Source: Firmicutes bacterium HGW-Firmicutes-16 (lineage in GTDB: Bacteria > Bacillota > Clostridia > Oscillospirales > Oscillospiraceae). Taken from it: DNA of 64,000 bases. Under the pieces are notes generated by a model. It saw nothing but the letters and a program-made list of their open reading frames with translations. It ran no database searches and had not been told where the DNA came from. A program made the position numbers and the translations under genes. Of this stretch, positions 42,890 through 51,508 are shown piece after piece. Positions within the stretch are counted from its first letter, which is position 1, and each line of letters starts with the position of its first letter. The stretch covers positions 1 to 64,000 of the forward strand of contig PGZZ01000008.1 in assembly GCA_002841545.1 (NCBI GenBank), written 5' to 3'.

Positions 42890-43183
42890 AAAAAAAGCCC
42901 TGTCTCTTTCATCTGAATATCAAGAGACAAAGGCAAAAACTCCTCTGCGGTACCACTCTTATTGCTCTTATAAAGCGCTGCACTGCCCTAAAAGAACCAC
43001 TCTGGGACGTCTATTAACGTCTGACGCTGTAACGGGCGTTACCGTTTATGCTTACACAGACGAGCCTCATCGTCCTTCTGCAAACTGCTCCGGGATGATT
43101 TTCTTTCGAAACGCGGCGCTGTCTTTCACCATCCGGCAGCTCGCTGAAGCTCGAGTCTCGAAATACTTGTTCCCATCAAAGCA
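42890..43183 (-). ncRNA. T-box leader (isoleucine type) of the ilv operon
   Basis: On the minus strand a Stem I with AAGTA S-turn, the CAGCGAGCTGCCGG distal region and GATGGTGAAAG is followed by the specifier loop GAAAATCA, read as ATC (Ile, 43097-43099; AAT would be the other choice). The T-box sequence AGAGTGGTACCGC lies at 42947-42959, and a terminator (stem 42897-42934, seven T) ends the leader before ilvB. Uncharged tRNA-Ile should stabilise the antiterminator and switch the operon on. Confidence 0.93.
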
Positions 43184-43208
43184 TTTATTAAAATATTTGA
43201 TTGTTTTC

Positions 43209-43238
43209 ATGTTACATCACAAAAATACCTGTTGTCAA
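43209..43238 (-). promoter_or_regulatory. Promoter of the ilv T-box transcript
   Basis: On the minus strand TTGACA (43233-43238) and TAACAT (43209-43214) with an 18-bp spacer, about 25 bp upstream of the first Stem I bases. Confidence 0.6.
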
Positions 43239-43405
43239 CTGTTTATTTTCCTAAAATACATCGGGCATAAGAAAATATTTATATACATTATAGCTTTCCA
43301 TACATATGCTGCACTATCTACACAAGAATCCACAAACAAAACGCGCCGCATTTGGATGAAATCATAATACTTTTGTTAAACCGGAAATATTTTGTATTGC
43401 CCCTC

Positions 43406-43434
43406 TTGACAAATGCTGAAACTTCGTGTAGGCT
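43406..43434 (+). promoter_or_regulatory. Promoter of the leu T-box transcript
   Basis: Consensus TTGACA (43406-43411), 17-bp spacer and a weaker TAGGCT (43429-43434), just upstream of the leu leader. It is divergent from the ilv promoter; the 167 bp between them are AT-rich without other clear signals. Confidence 0.55.
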
Positions 43435-43455
43435 TTAGCACAATAAATCATAAAT

Positions 43456-43711
43456 GCAGTGACAGGGACAAAGCCTATCAAAAACATTCAGAGAGCCGTT
43501 GTTTGGTGCGAAACGGTATGTATAGACAAGGCGATCTCACCCTCGAGCAGTCAGCTGAAAGCCCTTAGGGTCGTAGGTGTGAACGGGTTTCCTCACCGTT
43601 ACCAAAGAGGCGATATTTCGTTTGAGATGTCGTAAGTGGACAGGATAACTGTCAATTGAAGTGGTACCGCGGAGTTTCAGCTCCGTCTTCTCAGGAAGAC
43701 GGAGCTTTTTT
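43456..43711 (+). ncRNA. T-box leader (leucine type) of the leu operon
   Basis: Stem I runs from CAGTGACAGGGAC to CTCACCC; by analogy with the ilv leader, where the specifier is followed by A and the closing helix, the specifier is CTC (Leu, 43536-43538). The T-box sequence GAAGTGGTACCGCGG is at about 43658-43672, followed by a perfect 12-bp terminator stem (43679-43690 and 43695-43706, loop TCAG) and a T run. The gene downstream is leuA, which fits a tRNA-Leu response. Confidence 0.93.
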
Positions 43712-43742
43712 GTATTCATTTTTGAATTAGGAGGATAATAAA

Positions 43743-45251
43743 ATGAGAAAAATCAAGGTGTTCGACACCACCCTGCGCGATGGCGAGCAATCCCCCGGCT
43801 GCAGCATGAACCTTTCGGAAAAGCTGCAAATGGCAAGGGCGCTTGATGCGCTAGGTGTTGATATAATTGAAGCCGGCTTTGCAATTGCCTCTCCGGAAGA
43901 CTTCAAGAGCGTTGAAGCTATAGCCAAGACTGTACAGAACTGCAAGGTGGCAAGTCTCGCCCGCTGCACACAGGGAGACATTGACGCCGCATGGAATGCC
44001 GTGAAGGGCGCGAAGTACCCGCGCATCCACGTTTTCATCGCAACAAGTGACATACACATGGAATATAAGCTGAAAATGACTCGCGAACAGGTTCTGGAGA
44101 GCATTGCAAAGCATGTTGCCTACGCAAAGTCCTTCTGCGAGGATATCGAGTTCTCCTGTGAGGACGCCTCTCGCTCCGAATGGGCTTTCCTCGTCAAATG
44201 CTGTGAAACGGCCATAAAAGCCGGCGCGATGGTGCTGAATATCCCCGACACCGTGGGCTATTCCTCTCCGCAGGAGATGTTTGACCTCATCACCTACCTG
44301 CGCGCGAACACTGAAGGCATTGAAAACGTGGACATTTCCGCCCACTGCCATGACGACCTCGGCATGGCTGTAGCAAATTCGCTTGCCTGCATCCGCGCAG
44401 GAGCAACTCAGGTGGAATGCACGGTCAACGGCATCGGCGAGCGCGCTGGAAACGCGAGTCTTGAGGAGATTGCCATGGTGCTCAAAACCCGCCATGAATA
44501 CTATCAGGCGGAGACGGGCATCAACACACGGCAGATTTACAGAATCAGCAAGCTTTTGTCCTCAATTACGGGCGTACCTATAGCGCCCAGCAAATCAATC
44601 GTCGGTGCGAATGCCTTTGCGCACGAAAGCGGCATCCATCAGCACGGAGTCATAGCTAACGCTCTGACCTACGAAATTATGAAGCCCGATGATGTGGGCA
44701 TCCCCCAAAACACTATGGTTCTCGGCAAACACAGCGGAAAACACGCCTTGCGCGACCGCCTCAGTCAGCTCGGCTACGAAGTCTCCAAAGAACAGCTCGA
44801 TGAGATTTTTGTCCGCTTCAAAGCGCTTGCCGATAAGAAAAAGAACCTCACCGACCACGACATCGAGGCTCTCGCACTCGTTGATACGCACGCTGTCGCG
44901 GCGACCTATGAGCTACTCAGCCACCTCGTCAGCACGGGCACGGACATCACGAACCTCGCCTGCGTGAAAATCAAAAAGAACGATGAAATCATCGAGGAAG
45001 TCGCAATCGGCACAGGCCCGATTGACGCGTCCTTCAAGGCTGTCGATAAAATTACCGGACTCGACATCACACTCGAAAACTTCAGCCTAAACGCCGTTAC
45101 GGACGGTGAGGACGCGATGGGTGAAGCAGTTGTGAAGCTCCGCTGCGGAAATGCGCTGGTCACAGGCTGTGGGCTATCCACCGATGTAATCGAGTCTTCG
45201 ATACGTGCGTACATTAACGGAATAAATAAGATCGTAGGCTCAAAAAATTAA
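43743..45251 (+). CDS. leuA: 2-isopropylmalate synthase
   Basis: 502 aa enzyme joining acetyl-CoA and 2-oxoisovalerate, the first leucine-specific step. The N-terminal HMGL-like TIM barrel has FDTTLRDGEQSPG and the metal-binding HCHDDLG; the C-terminal LeuA dimer/regulatory domain (about residues 365-500) gives leucine feedback. AGGAGG lies before the ATG. It is the first gene behind the Leu T-box. A closely related citramalate synthase role cannot be fully excluded but the leuCDB context favours LeuA. Confidence 0.96.
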   Translation: MRKIKVFDTTLRDGEQSPGCSMNLSEKLQMARALDALGVDIIEAGFAIASPEDFKSVEAIAKTVQNCKVASLARCTQGDIDAAWNAVKGAKYPRIHVFIATSDIHMEYKLKMTREQVLESIAKHVAYAKSFCEDIEFSCEDASRSEWAFLVKCCETAIKAGAMVLNIPDTVGYSSPQEMFDLITYLRANTEGIENVDISAHCHDDLGMAVANSLACIRAGATQVECTVNGIGERAGNASLEEIAMVLKTRHEYYQAETGINTRQIYRISKLLSSITGVPIAPSKSIVGANAFAHESGIHQHGVIANALTYEIMKPDDVGIPQNTMVLGKHSGKHALRDRLSQLGYEVSKEQLDEIFVRFKALADKKKNLTDHDIEALALVDTHAVAATYELLSHLVSTGTDITNLACVKIKKNDEIIEEVAIGTGPIDASFKAVDKITGLDITLENFSLNAVTDGEDAMGEAVVKLRCGNALVTGCGLSTDVIESSIRAYINGINKIVGSKN

Positions 45252-45275
45252 GCCCTCCCGAAAGGACAAAAAGCT

Positions 45276-46544
45276 ATGGGAATGACAATGACACAAAAAA
45301 TACTTGCCGCGCACGCGGGCTTAAAGTCTGTCACGGCAGGGCAACTCATAAAAGCAAAGCTCGACCTCGTTCTCGGTAATGATATAACGGCACCCGTTGC
45401 GATAAACGAGTTTGACAAGGCGGGCTTTGATAAGGTCGCTTGCGGCGCGAGGATTACCCTTGTCATGGATCACTTCACGCCGAACAGGGACATCAAAGCG
45501 GCGGAGAATTGCAAGAAGTGTCGCAGTTTCGCCAAACGCTTCGACCTTGAGCATTTTTATGATGTGGGCGAGATGGGCATTGAGCACGCACTGATACCCG
45601 AAAAGGGTCTCATCGCTCCGGGAGAGGCCGCAATCGGTGCGGACAGCCATACCTGCACCTATGGTGCGCTGGGCGCTTTTTCCACCGGCGTCGGCTCGAC
45701 AGACATGGCGGCGGCGATGGCGACGGGCGAAACTTGGTTCAAGGTGCCATCCGCAATCAAGGTCAATCTTACAGGTAAAAAGGGGAAGTGGGTCAGCGGC
45801 AAGGACGTAATTCTGCATCTCATAGGTATGATAGGAGTGGACGGCGCTCTCTATCAGTCGCTTGAATTCTCGGGCGAAGGGCTGTCTGATTTGACCATGA
45901 GCGACAGACTCACAATATCCAATATGGCGATTGAAGCCGGTGCTAAGAACGGAATTTTCGCCGTAGACGATATTACGCACAAATATATGGAGGGTCGCTG
46001 CGACAGGAGTTGGAAAGCTTTTGATGCCGATTCTGACGCCGAATACGCGAGAGTCATTAATCTTGACCTTTCAAAAATTCCCTGCACCGTTGCGTGGCCG
46101 CATCTGCCCGAAAAGACGCATCCTGCGACGGAGGGCAGCGACATTGAAATCGATCAGGTCGTCATCGGATCCTGTACGAACGGCAATATCGAGGATATGG
46201 CGGCGGCGGCAGAAATTCTCAAGGGCAGACACATTAAAAAAGGTCTGCGTGGAATTATAATCCCTGCAACGCCAAAGATTTATATGGAATGCATCGAGCG
46301 CGGCTACACGCGGATTTTTGTGGAGGCGGGCTGCATAGTATCGACACCGACCTGCGGGCCCTGTCTCGGAGGGCACATGGGCATACTCTGTGCAGGCGAA
46401 AAGGCTGTTTCGACGACAAACCGCAATTTCGTCGGACGAATGGGGCATGTTCAGAGCGAGATTTATCTCGCATCTCCCGCTGTTGCCGCTGCGAGCGCGA
46501 TAACGGGACATATAAGCCATCCTAAGGAGGTTATGGGAGAATGA
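45276..46544 (+). CDS. leuC: 3-isopropylmalate dehydratase large subunit
   Basis: 422 aa aconitase-family subunit holding a 4Fe-4S cluster that moves the hydroxyl of isopropylmalate. Motifs are [30 protein letters not shown] and the Cys pair in [19 protein letters not shown] precedes the ATG. It is shorter than the proteobacterial enzyme and of the archaeal/clostridial LeuC type. It overlaps leuD by ATGA. Confidence 0.97.
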   Translation: MGMTMTQKILAAHAGLKSVTAGQLIKAKLDLVLGNDITAPVAINEFDKAGFDKVACGARITLVMDHFTPNRDIKAAENCKKCRSFAKRFDLEHFYDVGEMGIEHALIPEKGLIAPGEAAIGADSHTCTYGALGAFSTGVGSTDMAAAMATGETWFKVPSAIKVNLTGKKGKWVSGKDVILHLIGMIGVDGALYQSLEFSGEGLSDLTMSDRLTISNMAIEAGAKNGIFAVDDITHKYMEGRCDRSWKAFDADSDAEYARVINLDLSKIPCTVAWPHLPEKTHPATEGSDIEIDQVVIGSCTNGNIEDMAAAAEILKGRHIKKGLRGIIIPATPKIYMECIERGYTRIFVEAGCIVSTPTCGPCLGGHMGILCAGEKAVSTTNRNFVGRMGHVQSEIYLASPAVAAASAITGHISHPKEVMGE

Positions 46545-47032
46545 ACGCACACGGAACAGCGATTAAATACGGTGACCACATCGATACGGATGTCATCATT
46601 CCTGCCCGACATCTTGCTACCCAGAACCACAAGGAGCTTGCCTCGCACTGCATGGAGGACATCGACAAGTCCTTTGTTTCAAGGGTTAAGCCGGGCGACA
46701 TCATGGTTGCGGGCGTAAACTTCGGCTGTGGCTCCTCGCGTGAGCACGCGCCGATTGCTATTAAGGCAAGCGGAATTTCCTGCGTCATTGCAAAGAGCTT
46801 TGCGCGCATATTCTACAGAAACGCGATTAATATCGGACTTGCTATCTTAGAGAGCGATAAAGCAAGCGAAAATATTGCCGAGGGCGACGAGGTGGACATC
46901 GATTTCGATACCGGTGTCATAACAAACGTCACAAAAAACGAAACTTATCAGGCCGTGCCCTTTCCCGATTTCATCAAGGACATGATAGCAACGGGCGGAC
47001 TTATGGCTTCTATTACCGGAGGTGCGAAATGA
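46541..47032 (+). CDS. leuD: 3-isopropylmalate dehydratase small subunit
   Basis: 163 aa swivel-domain subunit of isopropylmalate isomerase. The motif [15 protein letters not shown] at the N-terminus and [17 protein letters not shown] (about residues 64-80) are typical. It overlaps leuC and leuB by 4 nt each, so the subunits are co-translated. Confidence 0.97.
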   Translation: MNAHGTAIKYGDHIDTDVIIPARHLATQNHKELASHCMEDIDKSFVSRVKPGDIMVAGVNFGCGSSREHAPIAIKASGISCVIAKSFARIFYRNAINIGLAILESDKASENIAEGDEVDIDFDTGVITNVTKNETYQAVPFPDFIKDMIATGGLMASITGGAK

Positions 47033-48099
47033 CCAAACGTATAGCGATAATACGCGGTGACGGAATCGGTCCCGAAATCATCGCGCAGGCTTTGGCGGTG
47101 CTTGATAAGGTCGCGGAAAAATTCGGGCATACATTTAATTATACGGAAGCGCCGATGGGCGGCGAGGCTATAGATCTCTTTAACGATCCTCTTCCGAAAT
47201 CGAGTCTCGACACCTGCCTTAATTCCGACAGCGTACTCCTATCTGCTGTCGGTGGCCCGAAATGGGACAATGTTTCAAAGGAACTTCGCCCCGAGCGTGG
47301 GCTTCTGCGTCTTCGCGCGGGACTTGGGCTCTATGCCAATCTGCGCCCCGCCCGACTTTTCGACGAACTGCGCGACGCGAGTCCCTTAAAGTCCTCAATA
47401 ATTGATAATGGTATCGATTTCGTCGTGGTACGCGAGCTCATCGGAGGAGCGTACTTCGGCGAACATACAACCGAAAAGCGTGACGGCGAAGATTACGCAC
47501 AGGACATCATGGGCTATTCTGAACACGAGATTGAGCGTATCGCTCACGTTGCGTTCCAAACAGCACAGAAGCGCCAAAAAAAGGTTTGCTCCGTCGACAA
47601 GGCAAACGTGCTTGACAGCTCCAAGCTCTGGCGCAAGGTTGTGACGAGAGTCGCCGAAAACTATCCTGATGTGATACTTTCGCATATGTATGTCGACAAT
47701 TGCGCGATGCAGCTTGTCCGCTCCCCCTCTCAGTTTGACGTCATCGTTACAGAAAACCTCTTCGGAGACATACTTTCGGACGAAGCGAGCATGATAACAG
47801 GTTCAATCGGCATGATACCCTCCTCTAGCCTCGGCGACGGTACGCGCGGACTGTATGAGCCCATACACGGCAGCGCTCCGGACATCGCGGGGCAGGATAA
47901 GGCAAACCCCATCGGCATGATACTTTCCACCGCTATGATGCTGCGCTATTCCTTTGATATGCCTAAAGAGGCGGATGCTATTGAATTGGCGGTAGATAAA
48001 TTCTTGAAAGAGGGCTTCCGTACAGGTGACGCGATGAGCGAGGGAAAAACGCTCCTCGGTTGCTGCGATACCGGAAGAGCAATCTGCGCAAAAATCTAA
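47029..48099 (+). CDS. leuB: 3-isopropylmalate dehydrogenase
   Basis: 356 aa NAD-dependent enzyme that oxidises and decarboxylates isopropylmalate to the leucine 2-oxoacid. Motifs are [10 protein letters not shown] at the N-terminus, [18 protein letters not shown], the metal-binding Asp region [13 protein letters not shown] and [19 protein letters not shown] overlap with leuD. The leu unit ends here. Confidence 0.97.
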   Translation: MTKRIAIIRGDGIGPEIIAQALAVLDKVAEKFGHTFNYTEAPMGGEAIDLFNDPLPKSSLDTCLNSDSVLLSAVGGPKWDNVSKELRPERGLLRLRAGLGLYANLRPARLFDELRDASPLKSSIIDNGIDFVVVRELIGGAYFGEHTTEKRDGEDYAQDIMGYSEHEIERIAHVAFQTAQKRQKKVCSVDKANVLDSSKLWRKVVTRVAENYPDVILSHMYVDNCAMQLVRSPSQFDVIVTENLFGDILSDEASMITGSIGMIPSSSLGDGTRGLYEPIHGSAPDIAGQDKANPIGMILSTAMMLRYSFDMPKEADAIELAVDKFLKEGFRTGDAMSEGKTLLGCCDTGRAICAKI

Positions 48100-48124
48100 G
48101 CTTCAATAACAATCAATATATATG

Positions 48125-48152
48125 TTGAAAAACACTTGCGATGTGTTACAAT
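48125..48152 (+). promoter_or_regulatory. Promoter of nadBC
   Basis: TTGAAA (48125-48130) and TACAAT (48147-48152) with a 16-bp spacer, 35 bp before the nadB start. No clear NAD-repressor operator was recognised. Confidence 0.6.
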
Positions 48153-48187
48153 AAGCATTACAGTATTTTTTGTGAGGCGTCGCAGCT

Positions 48188-49729
48188 ATGAGATTTGCAA
48201 CAAACGAGTATACCGATAAGACTCAGCATCTTCAATATGATGTTGTTGTGATTGGTGCGGGCATCGCTGGGCTATATACCGCTTTGCATATTGACCACAA
48301 GCATTCCTGTTGTATCCTTACAAAGGAAGACGCTGAGGTCAGTAACTCCTGGCTCGCTCAGGGAGGGATCGCCGCGGCGATTTCGCTCGACGACGCGCCT
48401 ATCTACCATTTTGAAGACACTATGATCGCGGGCGCGGGGCTTTGCGACGAAAACGCAGTCCGCGTTCTCGTTTCGGAAGGCCCTTTTGACATTCGAAGTC
48501 TCGTCGATATGCAGGTGCCTTTCGACCTTGATAACGAGGGCGACCTCGATATCACAAAGGAGGGCGGTCACAGACGCAGAAGGATAGTACATGCGGGTGG
48601 AGACGCCACAGGTCGCGAGACTGTCAAGGCTCTGGCTCATCTTGTTTCGCTCAAGCAGAACGTCACCTTTATGCCGCATAATTTCTGCGTCGATATCCTT
48701 ACGAATGACTACGGAGCTGTTTCCGGCTGCGCTGTTCTGGATAAAACAGATACCTTATATATAATCGACACGCCGAACGTCGTTCTTGCGACGGGCGGCA
48801 TCGGTCAGGTCTATAAAATCAGCACTAATCCCTCCGTCGCCACGGGAGACGGGCTCGCCGCCGCTGTACGCGCAGGGGCAAACCTCAAGGACATGGAGTT
48901 CATCCAGTTTCACCCCACAGGACTCTGGTCGGGTAAGCACGAAAACCGGGCATTTTTAATTTCCGAATCCCTCCGCGGTGAGGGCGGTCTCCTTAAAAAC
49001 TCAAAGGGAGAGCGCTTCATGCTCGGTGCGCACGAGTTAAACGAGCTTGCCCCGCGCGATATCGTCGCAAGGGCGATAACAAGAGAGCTGATGATAAGCG
49101 GTGAGACTCATGCGTTTATTGACGCTACCTCTGAGCCGCGCGAGTATCTTGAGCACAGGTTTCCCACTATTTTCACCGAATGCCTGAAACGCGGCATGGA
49201 TATCAGCAAAGTCTGGATACCCGTCTGCCCCGTCCAGCACTATCTCATCGGCGGTATTCAGACAGACCTTGACGCGAGAACAAAGGTCGAGGGGCTATAT
49301 GCTTGCGGCGAGGCCGCCTCCACCGGAGTTCACGGCGCGAACAGGCTTGCCTCGAACTCGATGCTTGAATGTCTTGTTTTCGGCAGACGCGCCGCCGCAA
49401 ACATCAACGCTCGTCTGGCGGATATGGGTAAAATACAGTCGTCAGAACTTCCTACTGACGAAAATAGAACCGTCGTAAATAGAGATTTTTCGGCACTTAG
49501 AATTGAGATACAGCAGCTCATGAACGACTTCGGGAGCGTCCTACGCAACGAAAAGGGCTTGAATCTTGCGCTGACCCGCATATCGGAGATTGCGAGTGAG
49601 CTTCAAAACAGCTATTACCCAGGCAGAGAATATATCGAGACTCTCAATATTGCTACTCTGGCGGTCGATATTCTGGCAGCTGCGCTCGCGAGAAAAGAAA
49701 GCGTCGGCGCTCATTACAGGGAGGATTGA
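48188..49729 (+). CDS. nadB: L-aspartate oxidase
   Basis: 513 aa flavoprotein making iminoaspartate from aspartate for NAD synthesis; in anaerobes fumarate is the likely electron acceptor. FAD motif VVIGAGIAGLYTALH (about residues 20-34), EFIQFHPTGL and the arginine-rich LRGEGG with NELAPRDIVARAI mark the succinate dehydrogenase/NadB family, and the C-terminal flavoprotein domain is present. The ATG follows GAGGCG. nadC comes next, but no nadA is in the window. Confidence 0.95.
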   Translation: MRFATNEYTDKTQHLQYDVVVIGAGIAGLYTALHIDHKHSCCILTKEDAEVSNSWLAQGGIAAAISLDDAPIYHFEDTMIAGAGLCDENAVRVLVSEGPFDIRSLVDMQVPFDLDNEGDLDITKEGGHRRRRIVHAGGDATGRETVKALAHLVSLKQNVTFMPHNFCVDILTNDYGAVSGCAVLDKTDTLYIIDTPNVVLATGGIGQVYKISTNPSVATGDGLAAAVRAGANLKDMEFIQFHPTGLWSGKHENRAFLISESLRGEGGLLKNSKGERFMLGAHELNELAPRDIVARAITRELMISGETHAFIDATSEPREYLEHRFPTIFTECLKRGMDISKVWIPVCPVQHYLIGGIQTDLDARTKVEGLYACGEAASTGVHGANRLASNSMLECLVFGRRAAANINARLADMGKIQSSELPTDENRTVVNRDFSALRIEIQQLMNDFGSVLRNEKGLNLALTRISEIASELQNSYYPGREYIETLNIATLAVDILAAALARKESVGAHYRED

Positions 49730-49733
49730 CAGC

Positions 49734-50564
49734 ATGGACTACTTGGGACTGGACGAGCTTATCCGCTCGGCGCTGAAAGAGGACGTCGGCACCGGCGATA
49801 TAACCACAATAAGCTGTATTTCGGAGGAAAACCGCTGCGAGGCATTTTTTCTTGCTAAAGACACCGGCATTATCTGTGGTATCGACATCGCGGCAAGGGT
49901 ATTTCACCTTGTGGACGAAAGGATTGCCCTTATTCCTAACATGAGGGATGGCGTTTCTGTCAAAAAGGGCGACATAATTGCGGCGGTCAGTGGCCCGGCG
50001 AGAGGGATTTTGACAGGCGAGCGCGTTGCGCTGAACCTTATGCAGCGGCTTTCTGGCACCGCGACCGCAACCGCGAAGGCGGTTAGCGAGGTTTCGGGGA
50101 CTAAGGCTAAGATTTGTGACACCAGAAAATCCACTCCAGGTCTGCGCGTGCTTGAAAAATACGCCGTCCGAATTGGCGGCGGACATAACCACCGCTTCAA
50201 TCTGTCCGATGGAGTTCTGATTAAGGATAACCACATCGCAGCCGCGGGCGGAATCGCCAAAGCGATTGAAGCCGCGAGAGCTGTTGTTCCTCATGTAATG
50301 AAAATCGAGGTTGAGACCGAAACGCTTGACGAGGTGAGGCAAGCCTTAGATGCCGGAGCGGACATCATTATGCTCGACAATATGAGCATCAAAATGATGG
50401 CGGAAGCCGTTTCAATTATCGGGGGACGCGCACTCACTGAGGCCTCCGGAAACATGGGAGAAAGAGACCTTTTGGAGGTCGCAAAAACCGGCGTCGACTA
50501 TATCTCCATAGGTGCTCTGACGCACAGCGTGAAGGCTCTTGATATCAGTCTAAAATTCAAATAA
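49734..50564 (+). CDS. nadC: Nicotinate-nucleotide diphosphorylase (carboxylating)
   Basis: 276 aa quinolinate phosphoribosyltransferase, giving nicotinate mononucleotide from quinolinate and PRPP. Motifs are ALKEDVGTGDITT at the N-terminus, DTRKSTPGLRVLEKYAVRIGGGHNHRFNLSDGVLIKDNH, here cited in parts, and MLDNMS. The ATG at 49734 has GGGAGG 9 nt upstream; a longer in-frame start lies within nadB. It follows nadB by 4 nt. Confidence 0.96.
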   Translation: MDYLGLDELIRSALKEDVGTGDITTISCISEENRCEAFFLAKDTGIICGIDIAARVFHLVDERIALIPNMRDGVSVKKGDIIAAVSGPARGILTGERVALNLMQRLSGTATATAKAVSEVSGTKAKICDTRKSTPGLRVLEKYAVRIGGGHNHRFNLSDGVLIKDNHIAAAGGIAKAIEAARAVVPHVMKIEVETETLDEVRQALDAGADIIMLDNMSIKMMAEAVSIIGGRALTEASGNMGERDLLEVAKTGVDYISIGALTHSVKALDISLKFK

Positions 50565-50584
50565 TGAAAGATAAGCAACAATAA

Positions 50585-50620
50585 TACCCGCAGTGACGTT
50601 TTTTTACGTTTCTGCGGGTA
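50585..50620 (+). terminator. Terminator-like hairpin after nadC
   Basis: Arms TACCCGCAG and CTGCGGGTA (9 bp) around an 18-nt loop containing a T run, followed by ATTTAG. Downstream, 50621-50672 is AT-rich with nothing recognised. Confidence 0.65.
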
Positions 50621-50672
50621 ATTTAGCGCAAAATAGTTTACAATTTAGTAAAATACAGGTCATCAAATACAC

Positions 50673-50700
50673 TTGACAGCAAAATATGGTGATTTACAAT
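50673..50700 (+). promoter_or_regulatory. Promoter of the ABC transporter genes
   Basis: Consensus TTGACA (50673-50678), 16-bp spacer and TACAAT (50695-50700), about 100 bp upstream of the ATPase gene. Confidence 0.6.
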
Positions 50701-50803
50701 TAATACTATATCATATAATTTCGATAATTATATTCTTTCGCATTTATTTGACAAACCAGACACAGCAATAGGCGGGAATATCCCGTTCGGGCAGGAGAAT
50801 TAT

Positions 50804-51508
50804 ATGGAGAGCTTCGTTCATTTTGATAACGTCTGCAAGTATTACAGAACCGGAGAAACAAAGATCGCCGCCGCTGACCACGTCAGCTTCGATATCGAAA
50901 AGGGCGAATTCTGCGTAATTGTTGGCCCCTCCGGCGCCGGAAAGACCACCGTTTTGAATATACTCGGGGGAATGGATGCGTGTGACGAGGGCTTAATCCT
51001 GCTTGACGGGCAGGAAATCAGTTCATATTCTCAGCGGAAACTCACGATGTACCGACGTTATGATGTGGGCTTTGTTTTCCAGTTTTATAATTTAGTTCAA
51101 AACCTCACGGCTCTCGAAAACGTCGAGCTCGCGGGCGAAATCTGCCGTGACCCGCTCCCCGCAGCCGAAACACTGGCAAAGGTCGGGCTCTCTGAACGGC
51201 TCGACAACTTTCCCGCGCAGCTCTCCGGCGGTGAACAGCAGAGAGTCTCAATTGCCCGTGCGCTCGCAAAAAACCCAAAAATTCTCCTTTGCGACGAGCC
51301 GACGGGCGCACTTGACTATATGACTGGCAAACAGGTTTTGAAGCTTTTACAGGACACCTGCCGGAACACAGGGCGAACTGTAATTGTCATTACCCACAAT
51401 ACGGCTATTACCGCGATGGCGGACAGGGTAATCCACATTAAAAACGGACGGGTCACAAAGGTTGAAAAAAACGAAAACCCAGTACCCGTTGAAGGGATAG
51501 AGTGGTAA
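50804..51508 (+). CDS. ABC transporter ATP-binding protein (MacB/LolD-like)
   Basis: 234 aa nucleotide-binding subunit. Walker [13 protein letters not shown] (about residue 40), Q-loop, the signature [15 protein letters not shown], Walker [13 protein letters not shown] and the H-loop VITHN are all intact. It belongs to the class that pairs with FtsX-like permeases for export of peptides, lipids or drugs, or for mechanotransmission. CAGGAG precedes the ATG. The permease starts directly after its stop. Confidence 0.95.
   Translation: MESFVHFDNVCKYYRTGETKIAAADHVSFDIEKGEFCVIVGPSGAGKTTVLNILGGMDACDEGLILLDGQEISSYSQRKLTMYRRYDVGFVFQFYNLVQNLTALENVELAGEICRDPLPAAETLAKVGLSERLDNFPAQLSGGEQQRVSIARALAKNPKILLCDEPTGALDYMTGKQVLKLLQDTCRNTGRTVIVITHNTAITAMADRVIHIKNGRVTKVEKNENPVPVEGIEW

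Noticed and set aside
42432-43367. Plus-strand open frame of 311 codons over the ilvB 5' end and the T-box
   Set aside because: It runs through the antisense of ilvB and the ilv T-box leader, both well supported on the other strand.
45321-45980. Minus-strand open frame of 219 codons opposite leuC
   Set aside because: Shadow of leuC, with unlikely amino acid composition.
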